A stretch of DNA of 64,000 bases, taken from assembly GCA_949082785.1 (NCBI GenBank), contig CARVLU010000002.1:124001-188000 (forward strand), written 5' to 3'. Both the position numbers and the translations under genes were made by a program. The notes under the pieces were generated by a model. The model ran no database searches. It was given only the letters and a program-made list of their open reading frames with translations, and was not told the origin of the DNA. The DNA comes from an uncultured Alphaproteobacteria bacterium. GTDB lineage: Bacteria > Pseudomonadota > Alphaproteobacteria > Rs-D84. Positions 35,558-44,048 of the stretch are shown piece after piece; position 1 is the stretch's first letter, and every line of letters begins with the position of its first letter.

Positions 35558-36742
35558 TTATTTTCTGGACCACAGAACCATGGTGGATATGACGCCGACC
35601 GCCGCCGTAACCAACCACACCGCGGACGTCGCCCCAAACACGGTAATACACACCGCCGCCAGCATCGGGGCCAAGAAATTGGGCAAATTCACACTGGTGC
35701 GGAAAATGCCGTAATATTTGGATTGTTCGGATTTTTTCGCCGTGTCAAAGAACAGCAAATCATGCACCGATTCCATGCACGCCCCCGATATCTGCCACAG
35801 CACGAATATCGCCAGCAACGTCCAGCCCGTCGCGACCGTCGCCCACGCAGAAAAGATTGCAAACGACACAAACCCGGCCGTCAACCAGAACCGCGCCCCG
35901 AACCGTTTGACCAGGCGGCCCATGGGTTCACTCATCACTATATACGGGATAATCCCCAGCGTTAAAACCATGCCCAGCGTTTCTTTGGAAAAACCGTTTT
36001 CAATCACCACAATCGGCACGTACAGATACCGCATCGCGCGCAGCGAATAATACCCGAAATTCACCACATACGCGCGCAGCATTCCGTCACGCCGGAAAAA
36101 CGACACCGTATTGCGCCACAACGCGCGCACGGTCTTGCGGGGATTGACGGGACGGGCCTTTTTATCTTCTTGGACGATGCCAAAATATTTAAAGAACATC
36201 CATCCGGCGGCATAAATAACGGCGGACGCAAAGAACGCCGCGCGATTGCCGAAATGCCCCGCAATCGACACCGCAATCATTGGCGCAAACAGCGCGCCGA
36301 TATTTAACCACAAGTGATAGCGGGCGTTTAATTTGGCCATGCCGATATTTTTGGAAAAATCCGACATAAACAGCGGTATCAACACGCCGACCAGCGTAAT
36401 GGCAATCCCGGTCGTATAATCCAGCGCAATGAACGTGCTGGGCCGTATGGAAAAGCTCATCATTGCATAGCACACCGCCAGCATCAGCATGGAAAAATAG
36501 AACAGCTTTGCCTTGGAAAAATAGCGGAACAATTCATTCGCAAACAGCGCCACAAACATGCAAAACGCCGAATACAGCGCGACGTACATCCCGACCACTG
36601 CGGAACTGCGAAAAATTTCCAGGATAACCAGCGAATAAACCGCATTATAAATCCCGTCCGCAAATCCGGTGAACAACCCCAGATTTGCAAACGAAAACCC
36701 ACTGACAGATTCTTTGACAGAAATATATTTATCTTTGGCCAT
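35558..36742 (-). CDS. Major facilitator superfamily transporter
   Basis: 394 residues with about 12 hydrophobic helices and a central cytoplasmic loop (KYFGIVQEDKKARPVNPRKT, around 190). The motif between helices 8 and 9 (MGRLVKRFGARFWL) is a typical MFS motif A copy. Substrate unknown; weak resemblance to sugar or drug MFS carriers. It starts three bases after the DUF721 gene, so mltA, the DUF721 gene and this carrier are probably one transcript. Confidence 0.85.
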   Translation of the reverse strand: MAKDKYISVKESVSGFSFANLGLFTGFADGIYNAVYSLVILEIFRSSAVVGMYVALYSAFCMFVALFANELFRYFSKAKLFYFSMLMLAVCYAMMSFSIRPSTFIALDYTTGIAITLVGVLIPLFMSDFSKNIGMAKLNARYHLWLNIGALFAPMIAVSIAGHFGNRAAFFASAVIYAAGWMFFKYFGIVQEDKKARPVNPRKTVRALWRNTVSFFRRDGMLRAYVVNFGYYSLRAMRYLYVPIVVIENGFSKETLGMVLTLGIIPYIVMSEPMGRLVKRFGARFWLTAGFVSFAIFSAWATVATGWTLLAIFVLWQISGACMESVHDLLFFDTAKKSEQSKYYGIFRTSVNLPNFLAPMLAAVCITVFGATSAVWLVTAAVGVISTMVLWSRK

Positions 36743-36745
36743 GTG

Positions 36746-37075
36746 TTATTTTCGAATTGTTATTTTGGCAACCGCATCATAACCGAAATACGTGTTTATA
36801 CGGCGCCGGATTTCATCGGTTTGATATGATAATTGCAATGCGAACGCCGGATTTGCAGCGCGCACCGCGACATTGAATTGATTGTCACCCGCCCGTCGCA
36901 ACCCCGCCAAACGCGCGACGGTCGCGATATCCGCGCCCATAATTTCGTCCCAGCGATTGGTTAAATCCGTATCACTGGCGCGTCGTCCGAACATGCGCAT
37001 AAAACCGCCCATGACGCCCGCAATGGTTTGCGGGCGGGCGGCGCGAACACTGAACTTATTTGCCGGGTTTGACAT
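36746..37075 (-). CDS. DUF721 protein, DciA-like
   Basis: 109 residues with the DUF721 pattern: W near TNRWDEIMGADIATVARL, then RRAGDNQFNVAVRAANPAFALQL and the C-terminal INTYFGYDAVAKITI. DciA proteins load the replicative helicase in bacteria without DnaC; that role is by family, not shown here. Its first 20 bases overlap the 3' end of mltA. Confidence 0.8.
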   Translation of the reverse strand: MSNPANKFSVRAARPQTIAGVMGGFMRMFGRRASDTDLTNRWDEIMGADIATVARLAGLRRAGDNQFNVAVRAANPAFALQLSYQTDEIRRRINTYFGYDAVAKITIRK

Positions 37076-38171
37076 AGCTGTATTCTTTCGGCATCAGGAT
37101 AAACATTTCACCCTGGGCATGCTGGCCGTGGGCGAATTTGTATGCTTCGTCCCCCTTGCCAAAGAAGATGTCGGCGCGAATCCACCCGCGGATGGCCGAC
37201 CCGGTATCCTGGGCAATCATCAGACGACGGAACCGGCGTCCATCGGACAGATTTGTGCTGACATACACCGGCAGACCCAATGTATAGATGGAATCATCCA
37301 TGGCAATGCTGCGAATTTTCGACAACGGCGTCCCCAGTTTCCCAATCACATCTGGCGGCACGGATTCATAGAAATAGACATAGCGCGGATTGCCATAAAT
37401 CACTTCTTTGGCCAATGCGGGATTCTTTTTCAAATGGGACCAGACCGCGTCGGCGGAATATCCGCCCTCTGGCCGGATTCCCTTGGCCCGGACCTGTTCG
37501 CCGACGGATTTAAACGGCATGTCGTTGACGGCGGCAAAGTTCAATTTAACCTGACTGCCATCTTCCAGTTTCAGCATGCCGCTGCCCTGGATCTGGATAT
37601 TTTGCACATCAACGATGTTCGCCCAGTACAAAACGCGGCCAATTTGTTTTTCCACAATGTCTTTCTTTGGCACACCCTTGTAATTACGGCCGTCCGTCGG
37701 TACCCCCATCAGCGGTTCGTTACACTGGGCGGTTTTTGTCCGGCATGCGGGAATGACCGGGGAATAGTAACCCGTGTACGTGCCGCGGGTACCCCCTTCG
37801 TCATTGTAAATCTGATACGGTTGGAAATGGGATTCAAACCACGCGCGCACGGTCGCCACGTCCGCGGACGCCGACGGCAGATTGCGGCACTTTTCTTCCA
37901 GCAGTGCGCGGTCCGGAATCACGCGGCCGGTGTATTGAATCTTGGCCTTGCACGTGTTGCGAAACGCCTGCAACGCGTAACGCACGTCATCATCGGTCCA
38001 TCCCGGAATCTGGGCATATGACACGCGATGTAAATTTGACGGCACCACGGAATTATCCGACCCCGACGTGTACGACGGCGATGACAAATCGCATCCCGCA
38101 ACCAACATCGCCAGCAATCCGGCCGTCGCCCAGCCATAGGATTTTTTTACCAACTTTGATACCTGTATCAT
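37056..38171 (-). CDS. mltA: Membrane-bound lytic murein transglycosylase A
   Basis: 371 residues from ATG 38171 (SD GGGGGA). Lipoprotein signal ending in LVAGC (Cys27). The double-psi barrel (3D domain) is recognisable: GTYTGYYSPVIPA, MLKLEDGSQVKLNFAAVND and the catalytic region AQDTGSAIRGWIRADIFFG with the conserved Asp pair. Cleaves glycan strands from the periplasmic side of the outer membrane. Divergent from secB. Confidence 0.95.
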   Translation of the reverse strand: MIQVSKLVKKSYGWATAGLLAMLVAGCDLSSPSYTSGSDNSVVPSNLHRVSYAQIPGWTDDDVRYALQAFRNTCKAKIQYTGRVIPDRALLEEKCRNLPSASADVATVRAWFESHFQPYQIYNDEGGTRGTYTGYYSPVIPACRTKTAQCNEPLMGVPTDGRNYKGVPKKDIVEKQIGRVLYWANIVDVQNIQIQGSGMLKLEDGSQVKLNFAAVNDMPFKSVGEQVRAKGIRPEGGYSADAVWSHLKKNPALAKEVIYGNPRYVYFYESVPPDVIGKLGTPLSKIRSIAMDDSIYTLGLPVYVSTNLSDGRRFRRLMIAQDTGSAIRGWIRADIFFGKGDEAYKFAHGQHAQGEMFILMPKEYSYVKPGK

Positions 38172-38189
38172 TTTTTGTTGTCCCCCACC

Positions 38190-38218
38190 TTGTAAAAACA
38201 TCTTCTTGGTGCTATATT
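38190..38218 (+). promoter_or_regulatory. Candidate promoter of secB
   Basis: TTGTAA, 17 bp, TATATT, 36 bases before ATG 38254. It overlaps the 5' region of the divergent mltA transcript. Confidence 0.5.
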
Positions 38219-38253
38219 ATCATAAAATGATGCGCAAAAAAAGGAGCAAACGC

Positions 38254-38697
38254 ATGCCAAAATTTAACATTATCTCGCAATTTTTAAAAGACATTTCTTT
38301 TGAAAGCCCGAACGTCCCGGAATTGTTCTTTAAACAGGACAACGGCCAGGCAAAATTGGAAATTAACATCGACATTCAGATCAAGGGTGCGGAAAACAAC
38401 CTGTTTATGGTTGATTTGATTACCAAGGTGCATTCCAAACTGGAATCGGGCGACAAATCCATCTTTATGATTGATACGACGTTTTCCGGCCTGGTCCAGA
38501 TGGAAGAAGAAAAAGACGAAGAAGCCAAAAAGCGCACATTATTGATTGATGTTCCGACCCTGTTGTTCCCGTCGGTGCGCGCGCTGATTGTGCGTTTGAC
38601 ATCTGAATCCGGGTTCCCGACATTCGCGATGCAGCCGGTTGATTTCGCCCATCTGTATGAACAGAAACAAGCGGGCGCCGCGGCAAACGCAAAATAA
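38254..38697 (+). CDS. secB: Protein-export chaperone SecB
   Basis: 147 residues from ATG 38254, preceded by AAGGAG. Conserved core: YIKDISFE-type LKDISFESPNVPELF, then GKAELEINIDIQ-like region, IDVPTLLFPSVRALIVRLTSESGFPTF and PVDFAHLY. Holds preproteins unfolded and hands them to SecA, complementing the sec genes at 14-17 kb. C-terminus is Ala-rich. Followed by a terminator. Confidence 0.97.
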   Translation: MPKFNIISQFLKDISFESPNVPELFFKQDNGQAKLEINIDIQIKGAENNLFMVDLITKVHSKLESGDKSIFMIDTTFSGLVQMEEEKDEEAKKRTLLIDVPTLLFPSVRALIVRLTSESGFPTFAMQPVDFAHLYEQKQAGAAANAK

Positions 38698-38710
38698 TAT
38701 CCCGACGGAT

Positions 38711-38739
38711 AAAAAAACCGGCAAATGCCGGTTTTTTAT
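38711..38739 (+). terminator. Terminator of secB
   Basis: AAAAACCGGC AAAT GCCGGTTTTTTA; same CCGGCAAATGCCGG core as the serS terminator. Shared with the convergent gene at 38744. Confidence 0.9.
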
Positions 38740-38743
38740 ATAT

Positions 38744-39037
38744 CTATTTTTCCGCGTTTAATCCCATGCGGGCCCAATATGTCGCCAATGCCGGCACCAG
38801 AAAAATCACCACCCCGCCCACGCCCCAGGCAACCAATCCATTACGCATATATGGCGACGCGCCAACGCGCGGGCCGCCCAAAAATTCCGCCATGGCGTCG
38901 CCCACATCAAACGCGACCATGGACACCGCGACCAATGCCACCAACGCGGAATTAACCAAAAACGCATGGACCAGCAAATTTTGCCGGCGCTGCAATTCAT
39001 TACGGGATTTGGAAATATATTTTTGTTCGGCGGTCAT
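38744..39037 (-). CDS. Small membrane protein, two helices
   Basis: 97 residues. Polar N-terminus (about 1-20, QLQRRQ-type) and two hydrophobic helices, near 23-43 (VHAFLVNSALVALVAVSMVAF) and 68-88 (VAWGVGGVVIFLVPALATYW). Likely an inner-membrane protein; the first helix pair and the short cytoplasmic head recall 2TM-domain proteins, but I cannot name it. Downstream of ruvC by 31 bp on the same strand and probably co-transcribed. No clear SD. Confidence 0.65.
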   Translation of the reverse strand: MTAEQKYISKSRNELQRRQNLLVHAFLVNSALVALVAVSMVAFDVGDAMAEFLGGPRVGASPYMRNGLVAWGVGGVVIFLVPALATYWARMGLNAEK

Positions 39038-39068
39038 GTTAATTTTACTATATCAACCGCCAATGATT

Positions 39069-39569
39069 TTATAAATAGGAACCAATCCCAAAATCGCCAA
39101 ACCGGGCCATATTGCTGTGCGCCAATGCGATTGCAATCGCATCGCCTTCGTCCGGGGATTTGGGGTCGGCCGCCGGTAACAAAATGCGCACCATTTTTTG
39201 AATCTGGTCTTTGTCCGCATGCCCCGCCGACGTCAATGCCTTTTTAATCTTGTTGGGTTCATATTCGAATACGGCAATATCACGCGACGCCACCGCCACA
39301 ATCGCGGCCGCGCGCGCCTGCCCCAGGATTAATGTGGTTTTTGGATTTTTGTTTACAAAAATAACTTCTATGCTGCATGCGTCGGGCGAAAACTGTTCGC
39401 ATACGTCCGACACCCCGCGAAACACCGCCGCCAATCGCGACGCCAATGTTCCCGTGCGCGGGGGCAAAATAACGCCACTGGCGATATATTTGCGATTGTT
39501 TCCGACGCTGTCTATCACAGCCCAGCCGGTATGAACCAAACCGGGGTCAATTCCCAATATTCTTGTCAT
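39069..39569 (-). CDS. ruvC: Holliday junction resolvase RuvC
   Basis: 166 residues from ATG 39569 (SD GGGGG). ILGIDPG with the first catalytic Asp, SIEVIFVNKN with the Glu, and PDEGDAIAIALAH with the last two Asp. Cuts Holliday junctions held by RuvAB; ruvA is at 41428 on the other strand. The usual yebC-ruvC-ruvA neighbourhood is split here by the cysteine-rich gene at 39757-40620. Confidence 0.96.
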   Translation of the reverse strand: MTRILGIDPGLVHTGWAVIDSVGNNRKYIASGVILPPRTGTLASRLAAVFRGVSDVCEQFSPDACSIEVIFVNKNPKTTLILGQARAAAIVAVASRDIAVFEYEPNKIKKALTSAGHADKDQIQKMVRILLPAADPKSPDEGDAIAIALAHSNMARFGDFGIGSYL

Positions 39570-39618
39570 GCCCCCATTATACGCCATTGATTGTCCCGCG
39601 CCAAGAATATTTTGCCAC

Positions 39619-39647
39619 TGGACATAATCAGCCCCAGGCGTTATAAT
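39619..39647 (+). promoter_or_regulatory. Promoter of the 39757 cysteine-rich gene
   Basis: TGGACA, 17 bp, TATAAT, with GCGTTATAAT as in the two related headers at 43989-44017 and 54347-54375. Confidence 0.7.
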
Positions 39648-39672
39648 ACCGGGCATTGGCAGGGATGAAAAT

Positions 39673-39780
39673 ATGCCTAATCTAAACGCTGGTTTAAAAC
39701 CGATAATATTCCCAAAATAAAAACCCCGGAAATCCGCATATCTTATTCCTGATTTTATGCCGAATCTAAACCAGCGGTTG
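39673..39780 (+). repeat. Direct repeat of the MPNLN start sequence
   Basis: Two 24-bp units, 39673-39696 and 39757-39780, both begin ATGCC-AATCTAAAC and match at about 18 positions. The first heads a 15-residue open frame (MPNLNAGLKPIIFPK, stop at 39718) with AGGGA eight bases upstream. The second is the start of the long gene. The spacer ends in CTTATTCCTGATTTTATGCC, which aligns with GCTTATGATTTTTGCC of the other headers. Confidence 0.6.
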
Positions 39781-40620
39781 CCATGTGCATATGCGGCAAC
39801 ATTGCATTATGGAACGCATACGGTACCACTGACCCCATTAAAACAGACCAGCCCCGCATTGGCGATAAATTTTGGTGGCGCAACACATTTTGGTGCCCTG
39901 TTTACCGATGGTGCCCCCACAGACACACTGCGCATCAATATTGGTGGGGTAAAATATTGGCTGGGCGAATTCTGTGCCCCCGGGACATACGCCCCGGCCG
40001 GCACAAATACATGCATCGCGTGCGGAATGGGTCATTTTTGCAGGGGCGGTCACCACCGCGCCCCATGCACATACGGTGCCATTTCATGCACCGGCATCAA
40101 TCACGCGACGGACGCCGCATTACCCGCCGGCGCCGCGGTCAATGTATTCATGACATCCGACGACGTGAACACATATATTCCGCCGACAGACATAACCCAG
40201 TGGGCAAAAATATCGTGTTGCTCAACTTATGCCCCGGGTGGGGCACTGGCCGACAGTAACATCCCCGACAGCCTGAACAACAAGAATACGGCGTGTGCCG
40301 ATGGCATCATCGGGCCGGGAACCTATTTATTTGTCGCGCGATACCCCACCACACAATTTGACACATCAGATTGTATGACCGCAACGCCGGGGCTGTCCAA
40401 TGCCTTTGTCGCCGTATTCGATCACGCCGTCGGTCACCGCATTATTCATGGCAACAATGTGTTCCAACATTTTGTCGATGTTAACAACGCCCCATATCAA
40501 TCGTGGACCATATCCACCGCACCGGTTGGGCATTGGTTGCAAAACACAAATCAAACCAACGTATCCAATATCCCGGCCCAGGCAACGGGACTGACCATGT
40601 GCGTTTTTGAATTAAAATAA
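39757..40620 (+). CDS. Cysteine-rich protein of unknown function, divergent header family
   Basis: 287 residues. The start MPNLNQRLPCAYAA aligns with LPIPNVGLSAAF of the proteins at 43298 and 54485. A segment with cysteines in CAPGTYAPAGTNTCIACG and FCRGGHHRAPC resembles GCC2/GCC3 or ephrin-receptor-like modules; the rest (about 130-287) is a possible C-terminal recognition domain with few cysteines. No good signal peptide exists in this frame; the in-frame stretch before the ATG is open back to TAA 39718. Surface exposure is inferred from composition. It sits between ruvC and yebC, breaking a common gene order, which suggests insertion. Ends at a terminator. Confidence 0.7.
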   Translation: MPNLNQRLPCAYAATLHYGTHTVPLTPLKQTSPALAINFGGATHFGALFTDGAPTDTLRINIGGVKYWLGEFCAPGTYAPAGTNTCIACGMGHFCRGGHHRAPCTYGAISCTGINHATDAALPAGAAVNVFMTSDDVNTYIPPTDITQWAKISCCSTYAPGGALADSNIPDSLNNKNTACADGIIGPGTYLFVARYPTTQFDTSDCMTATPGLSNAFVAVFDHAVGHRIIHGNNVFQHFVDVNNAPYQSWTISTAPVGHWLQNTNQTNVSNIPAQATGLTMCVFELK

Positions 40621-40643
40621 AAACGGGCACGCGCCCGTTTTTA
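40619..40643 (+). terminator. Terminator shared by the 39757 gene and yebC
   Basis: AAAAACGGGC ACGC GCCCGTTTTT; symmetrical A and T tracts on both sides. Confidence 0.85.
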
Positions 40644-40660
40644 TGCGTATCCGCCCGATT

Positions 40661-41377
40661 TTATGCGGCGGCGGTGAACACCTTTTGCACGTCGTCGTTA
40701 TCGTCCAGCGCATCAACCAGTTTTTCCAGTTTCGCATACGCTTCGTCATCCAGGTCAACCGGCATGTTGGCAATCCATGTCAATTCTGCGTTTTCGGGTT
40801 CGCCCAGCGTGTCCGCCAACGCCTTTTGCACAGTGATGAAATCATCCGGTTTGGTGGTGATGATAAATCCTTCTTCGGATGTTTCCAGATTGTCGGCGCC
40901 CGCATCCATGACGATTTCCATCATTTCATCTTCGCTTTTGCCGATGGACGCCGGATACATGATTTGGCCCGCGCGCGTAAACAGGAACGACACCGACCCT
41001 TCTTCGCCCATATTGCCGCCGTTTTTGGCAAAGATATTGCGTACTTCTGGTACGGTACGGCGGGGATTGTCGGTCAACGCTTCGACAATGACGGGAACGG
41101 CGCCGGGGCCATAACCTTCGTACCGGACGGCGACATAGTTTTCGGTGTTGGAACCGGACGCCTTGTCAATCGCGCGTTTAATATTATCGTTGGGCATGGA
41201 ATTCTTGCGGGCGTTCAAAATCGCCAGACGCAGACGCGGGTTATTATCCGGGTTTTTATCCCCCAGTTTCGCCGCCATTGTAATTTCACGTGCCAGTTTG
41301 GTAAACAGCCCGCTGCGCGCGGCATCGGCCGCACCCTTTTTGTGCTGGATATTATGCCATTTGCTGTGTCCACTCAT
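40661..41377 (-). CDS. yebC: YebC/PmpR-family protein
   Basis: 238 residues. Opens with MSGHSKWHNIQHKKGAADAA and carries the family motifs NARKNSMPNDNIKRAI and YEGYGPGAVPVIVEALTDN. Members act as transcriptional regulators or, in recent work, ribosome-associated factors at polyproline stalls. Divergent from ruvA, as in the common alphaproteobacterial layout. Confidence 0.96.
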   Translation of the reverse strand: MSGHSKWHNIQHKKGAADAARSGLFTKLAREITMAAKLGDKNPDNNPRLRLAILNARKNSMPNDNIKRAIDKASGSNTENYVAVRYEGYGPGAVPVIVEALTDNPRRTVPEVRNIFAKNGGNMGEEGSVSFLFTRAGQIMYPASIGKSEDEMMEIVMDAGADNLETSEEGFIITTKPDDFITVQKALADTLGEPENAELTWIANMPVDLDDEAYAKLEKLVDALDDNDDVQKVFTAAA

Positions 41378-41427
41378 CGTTTGACCTTTTTATTTATTAG
41401 ATTATAATTACGCCAAAAGGATAACAA

Positions 41428-41994
41428 ATGATTGGCAAATTGCAAGGCATAGTTGATTTTATTGGTGACGGGTTCGTTATTATTATGGCCGGCCCCGTCG
41501 GGTACAAGGTGTATACCCCAGAATTTCTGACCCCGAAATCGACGGTGTCGCTGTGGATTGAAACGGTTGTCCGCGACGATTCCATCCGTCTGTTCGGATT
41601 TACCAGCATCGCGACCCAGGATTTGTTTAATCAGCTGACCACGGTGTCCGGCGTCGGCCCCAAGGTGGCGATGGCCATCCTGGGGACCATAAAAACGGAC
41701 ACATTGCTGTCGGCAATTGCGACGGGCGACGCCAAAACCATCGCGACCGCACCGGGGGTCGGGAAAAAGGTTGCCGAAAAAATCATCGTCGAATTGAAAT
41801 CACGCGTCGGGGGCATTTCGCTGGATTTTGGGGGTGCGCCGGACGCGCTGGGCGATTTGCTGGGCGCACTGGAATCACTGGGGTACCGACGACTGGACGT
41901 GGTCGATATGGCGCAAAAATTGGTTGCGGACAACCCGGGCCTGGGGGTCGAAAAACTGGTGCCGATGGCACTGAAACAAATAACGGTGAAATAA
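41428..41994 (+). CDS. ruvA: Holliday junction DNA helicase subunit RuvA
   Basis: 188 residues. OB-fold N-terminus (MIGKLQGIVDFIGDGFVII), the double HhH DNA-binding region VSGVGPKVAMAIL and TAPGVGKKVAEKIIVELK, and the C-terminal domain III that binds RuvB (LESLGYRRLDV). Starts after AAAGGATAAC. Followed three bases later by mnmE; ruvB is not beside it. Confidence 0.96.
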   Translation: MIGKLQGIVDFIGDGFVIIMAGPVGYKVYTPEFLTPKSTVSLWIETVVRDDSIRLFGFTSIATQDLFNQLTTVSGVGPKVAMAILGTIKTDTLLSAIATGDAKTIATAPGVGKKVAEKIIVELKSRVGGISLDFGGAPDALGDLLGALESLGYRRLDVVDMAQKLVADNPGLGVEKLVPMALKQITVK

Positions 41995-41997
41995 GAA

Positions 41998-43290
41998 ATG
42001 AACAACGTGGACACAATCTTTGCGCTGTCGTCGGGGGGCGGAAAATCCGGCGTTGCCGTCGTGCGCATCAGTGGCGCCAACCTGCGGCCGGTGGCGGACA
42101 AAATGGCGGGCCGCGCCGTTACATCCCGCATGGCCCATCTGGCCAATTTGCGTGATGACAATAACCAATTGATTGACCAGGCGTTAATCCTGTATTTCCC
42201 GGCGCCGCATTCCTTTACCGGCGAAGATGTTATCGAAATCCACTGTCACGGGGCACCGGCCGTTATTCGAAAAATCTTTGATTATTTGGCGACGCAAAAC
42301 ATGCGCATGGCAACGCCCGGCGAATTTTCACGTCGCGCATTTGACAACAATAAAATGGATTTGGCCGATGTTGACGGATTGGCGGCATTGCTGGACGCGC
42401 AAACCGACCGCCAGCGTCAGGTGGCGCTGAAATCTATGACCGGCGGCGATGGACGCGTCTATGACGCATGGCGCGGGCAAATGATTGAAATCGCCGCATA
42501 CAGCGCCGCCATCCTGGATTACGCCGATGATGATTTACCACCCAACATCGGGGCCAGATTACGCGAACGCACCCAAAAACTGTATGATGAAATCCGCACT
42601 GCCCTGTCACACTATGGCGCGGTGCGCGCGGTGCGCGGCGGGTTTAACATCGCACTGGTCGGCAATCCCAATGTGGGCAAATCATCCCTGTTTAATCGTA
42701 TGGTCGGCGCCAACCGCGCCATCGTGTCGGACGTTCCCGGCACCACGCGCGATGTGGTCACGGCCAATCTGGATATTGACGGATACATGGTTAATTTATC
42801 CGACACGGCGGGTCTGCGCGACACGACGGACGCGGTCGAAAAAATCGGGATTGAACGCACATATGATGAAATTGAAAACGCGGACCTGGTCCTGCGGGTT
42901 GTGACGGCCGATGATACGGAATACGAATTGGCCGACAACGAAATTCTGGTCGTTAATAAATCGGATTTGGCGGGGGCCGCGCGGGCGGATGCAATCCAAA
43001 TATCTGCCAAAACGGGCGACGGGATGGACGAACTGATGCACGCGGTGCGCGGGCGCATGCACGAACTGATGGACGGGGCGGAATCCCAGCTGGTGGTAAA
43101 TGCCCGCACATATGGATTATTGTGTGACGCGGCAAACGCGTTGGCGGACGCAATCGATGCCGGCGACAATTTCGATATTGTGGCGGAAAACGTGCGTGCG
43201 GCGTCCGTTGCGATTGGCAAAATCCTGGGCACAATCAGTGCGGCCGACGTCATGGACGCAACATTTGGTCAGCTGTGCCTGGGAAAATAA
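41998..43290 (+). CDS. mnmE: tRNA modification GTPase MnmE
   Basis: 430 residues. N-terminal tetrahydrofolate-binding domain (about 1-118), helical domain with an inserted G domain: GNPNVGKSSLFN (about 222-233), DTAGLRDT, NKSD. The C-terminus ends LCLGK, near the FCIGK end with the catalytic Cys. With MnmG it makes the xm5U34 modification of tRNA. Its partner mnmG is not in the window. Only three bases after ruvA. Confidence 0.97.
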   Translation: MNNVDTIFALSSGGGKSGVAVVRISGANLRPVADKMAGRAVTSRMAHLANLRDDNNQLIDQALILYFPAPHSFTGEDVIEIHCHGAPAVIRKIFDYLATQNMRMATPGEFSRRAFDNNKMDLADVDGLAALLDAQTDRQRQVALKSMTGGDGRVYDAWRGQMIEIAAYSAAILDYADDDLPPNIGARLRERTQKLYDEIRTALSHYGAVRAVRGGFNIALVGNPNVGKSSLFNRMVGANRAIVSDVPGTTRDVVTANLDIDGYMVNLSDTAGLRDTTDAVEKIGIERTYDEIENADLVLRVVTADDTEYELADNEILVVNKSDLAGAARADAIQISAKTGDGMDELMHAVRGRMHELMDGAESQLVVNARTYGLLCDAANALADAIDAGDNFDIVAENVRAASVAIGKILGTISAADVMDATFGQLCLGK

Positions 43291-43297
43291 GCGCCAA

Positions 43298-43879
43298 TCA
43301 ATCGGCCTGATAATAACATTCCCCGTTATACAGTCCACGCCCGGTTGCATCTGAAAATTCGGTGTTCGCAAATTGCCGGCATTTGTTTATCATCAATTCA
43401 CTGTATGCCGTCCCCCCGTCTGGGCATGTCCCGCAATACGTTTCCATACCCCATGCGCCACCCGTCAGACTGGCCGGTTGCAGATATTGCGTCTGTTGCG
43501 TGCAATGACAATACCCATACATATAACATTCATTGACAAAGGAATACGCCGCACTCATACGTGCATCATGCAATATTTCGTCGGACATGCCCAATCCCTG
43601 GTTATACAGAAAATCTTTGCCATGACGATATCCCAAATCTGGGAAATAATCATGGGTCAACAATTCATCCAACGCCTGATTCCCCACATATCGGTTTCGC
43701 GTTGATGTGATACAGTTTGCGACGGCGGTTGCCTGGTCTGTTTCACCCGACAATGCCTGGGTCGCACCGCATGAAATGAAATAGACGCACATATCGCACG
43801 CACTGCCCGCCCCCGTGATTTGGGCGAACGAATTTGCACCCCAAAATGCCGCGGATAAACCGACGTTTGGAATCGGCAA
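43298..43879 (-). CDS. Cysteine-rich protein with repeated 5' header (TTG start, frame uncertain)
   Basis: 193 residues if read from TTG 43879 (MPIPNVGLSAAF). Thirteen or so cysteines are spread through it (CDMCVYFISC, ECYMYGYCHC, YCGTCPDGG), with Asp/Tyr-rich segments. Directly upstream in the frame is TGA, so no ATG is available. In another frame the header encodes a signal-peptide-like stretch (see 43843-44011); removing one T from a five-T run would join the two as ..LLLMILPIPNVGLSA then AF, with a good cleavage site. I infer an exported disulfide-bonded protein whose gene is either frameshifted, or read by +1 shifting or TTG initiation. Convergent with mnmE, eight bases apart. Confidence 0.6.
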   Translation of the reverse strand: MPIPNVGLSAAFWGANSFAQITGAGSACDMCVYFISCGATQALSGETDQATAVANCITSTRNRYVGNQALDELLTHDYFPDLGYRHGKDFLYNQGLGMSDEILHDARMSAAYSFVNECYMYGYCHCTQQTQYLQPASLTGGAWGMETYCGTCPDGGTAYSELMINKCRQFANTEFSDATGRGLYNGECYYQAD

Positions 43880-44011
43880 AAATCATAAGCAAAAGGGGGC
43901 AGAAAATGGGGATTTTTAATTTTAATATCACGCACAGGATAATCGTCCCATTGCATTCGGCATGGCTAAATCATGCCCGACGCCACGCATTATAACGCAT
44001 TGCGCGTTTTT
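43843..44011 (-). repeat. 169-bp header repeat, copy 1
   Basis: On the minus strand this segment matches 54353-54521 with only three substitutions. It holds the -10 box, ATGCCGAATGCAATGG, a GTG-started stretch coding MILKLKIPIFCPLLLMIFA in one frame and LPIPNVGLSAAF in another. Identity stops abruptly inside the coding part, where the two downstream genes diverge. Confidence 0.9.
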
Positions 44012-44017
44012 CCGCAA
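43989..44017 (-). promoter_or_regulatory. Promoter in header copy 1
   Basis: TTGCGG, 17 bp, TATAAT on the minus strand. The -35 lies at the edge of the conserved block. Confidence 0.65.
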
Positions 44018-44021
44018 CATT

Positions 44022-44048
44022 AAAAAATCCCCCGGTGGGGGGGGATTG
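44022..44048 (-). terminator. Terminator of the AMP-ligase gene
   Basis: AATCCCCCC and GGGGGATTTTTT pair on the minus strand right after the stop codon at 44049. Confidence 0.8.
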
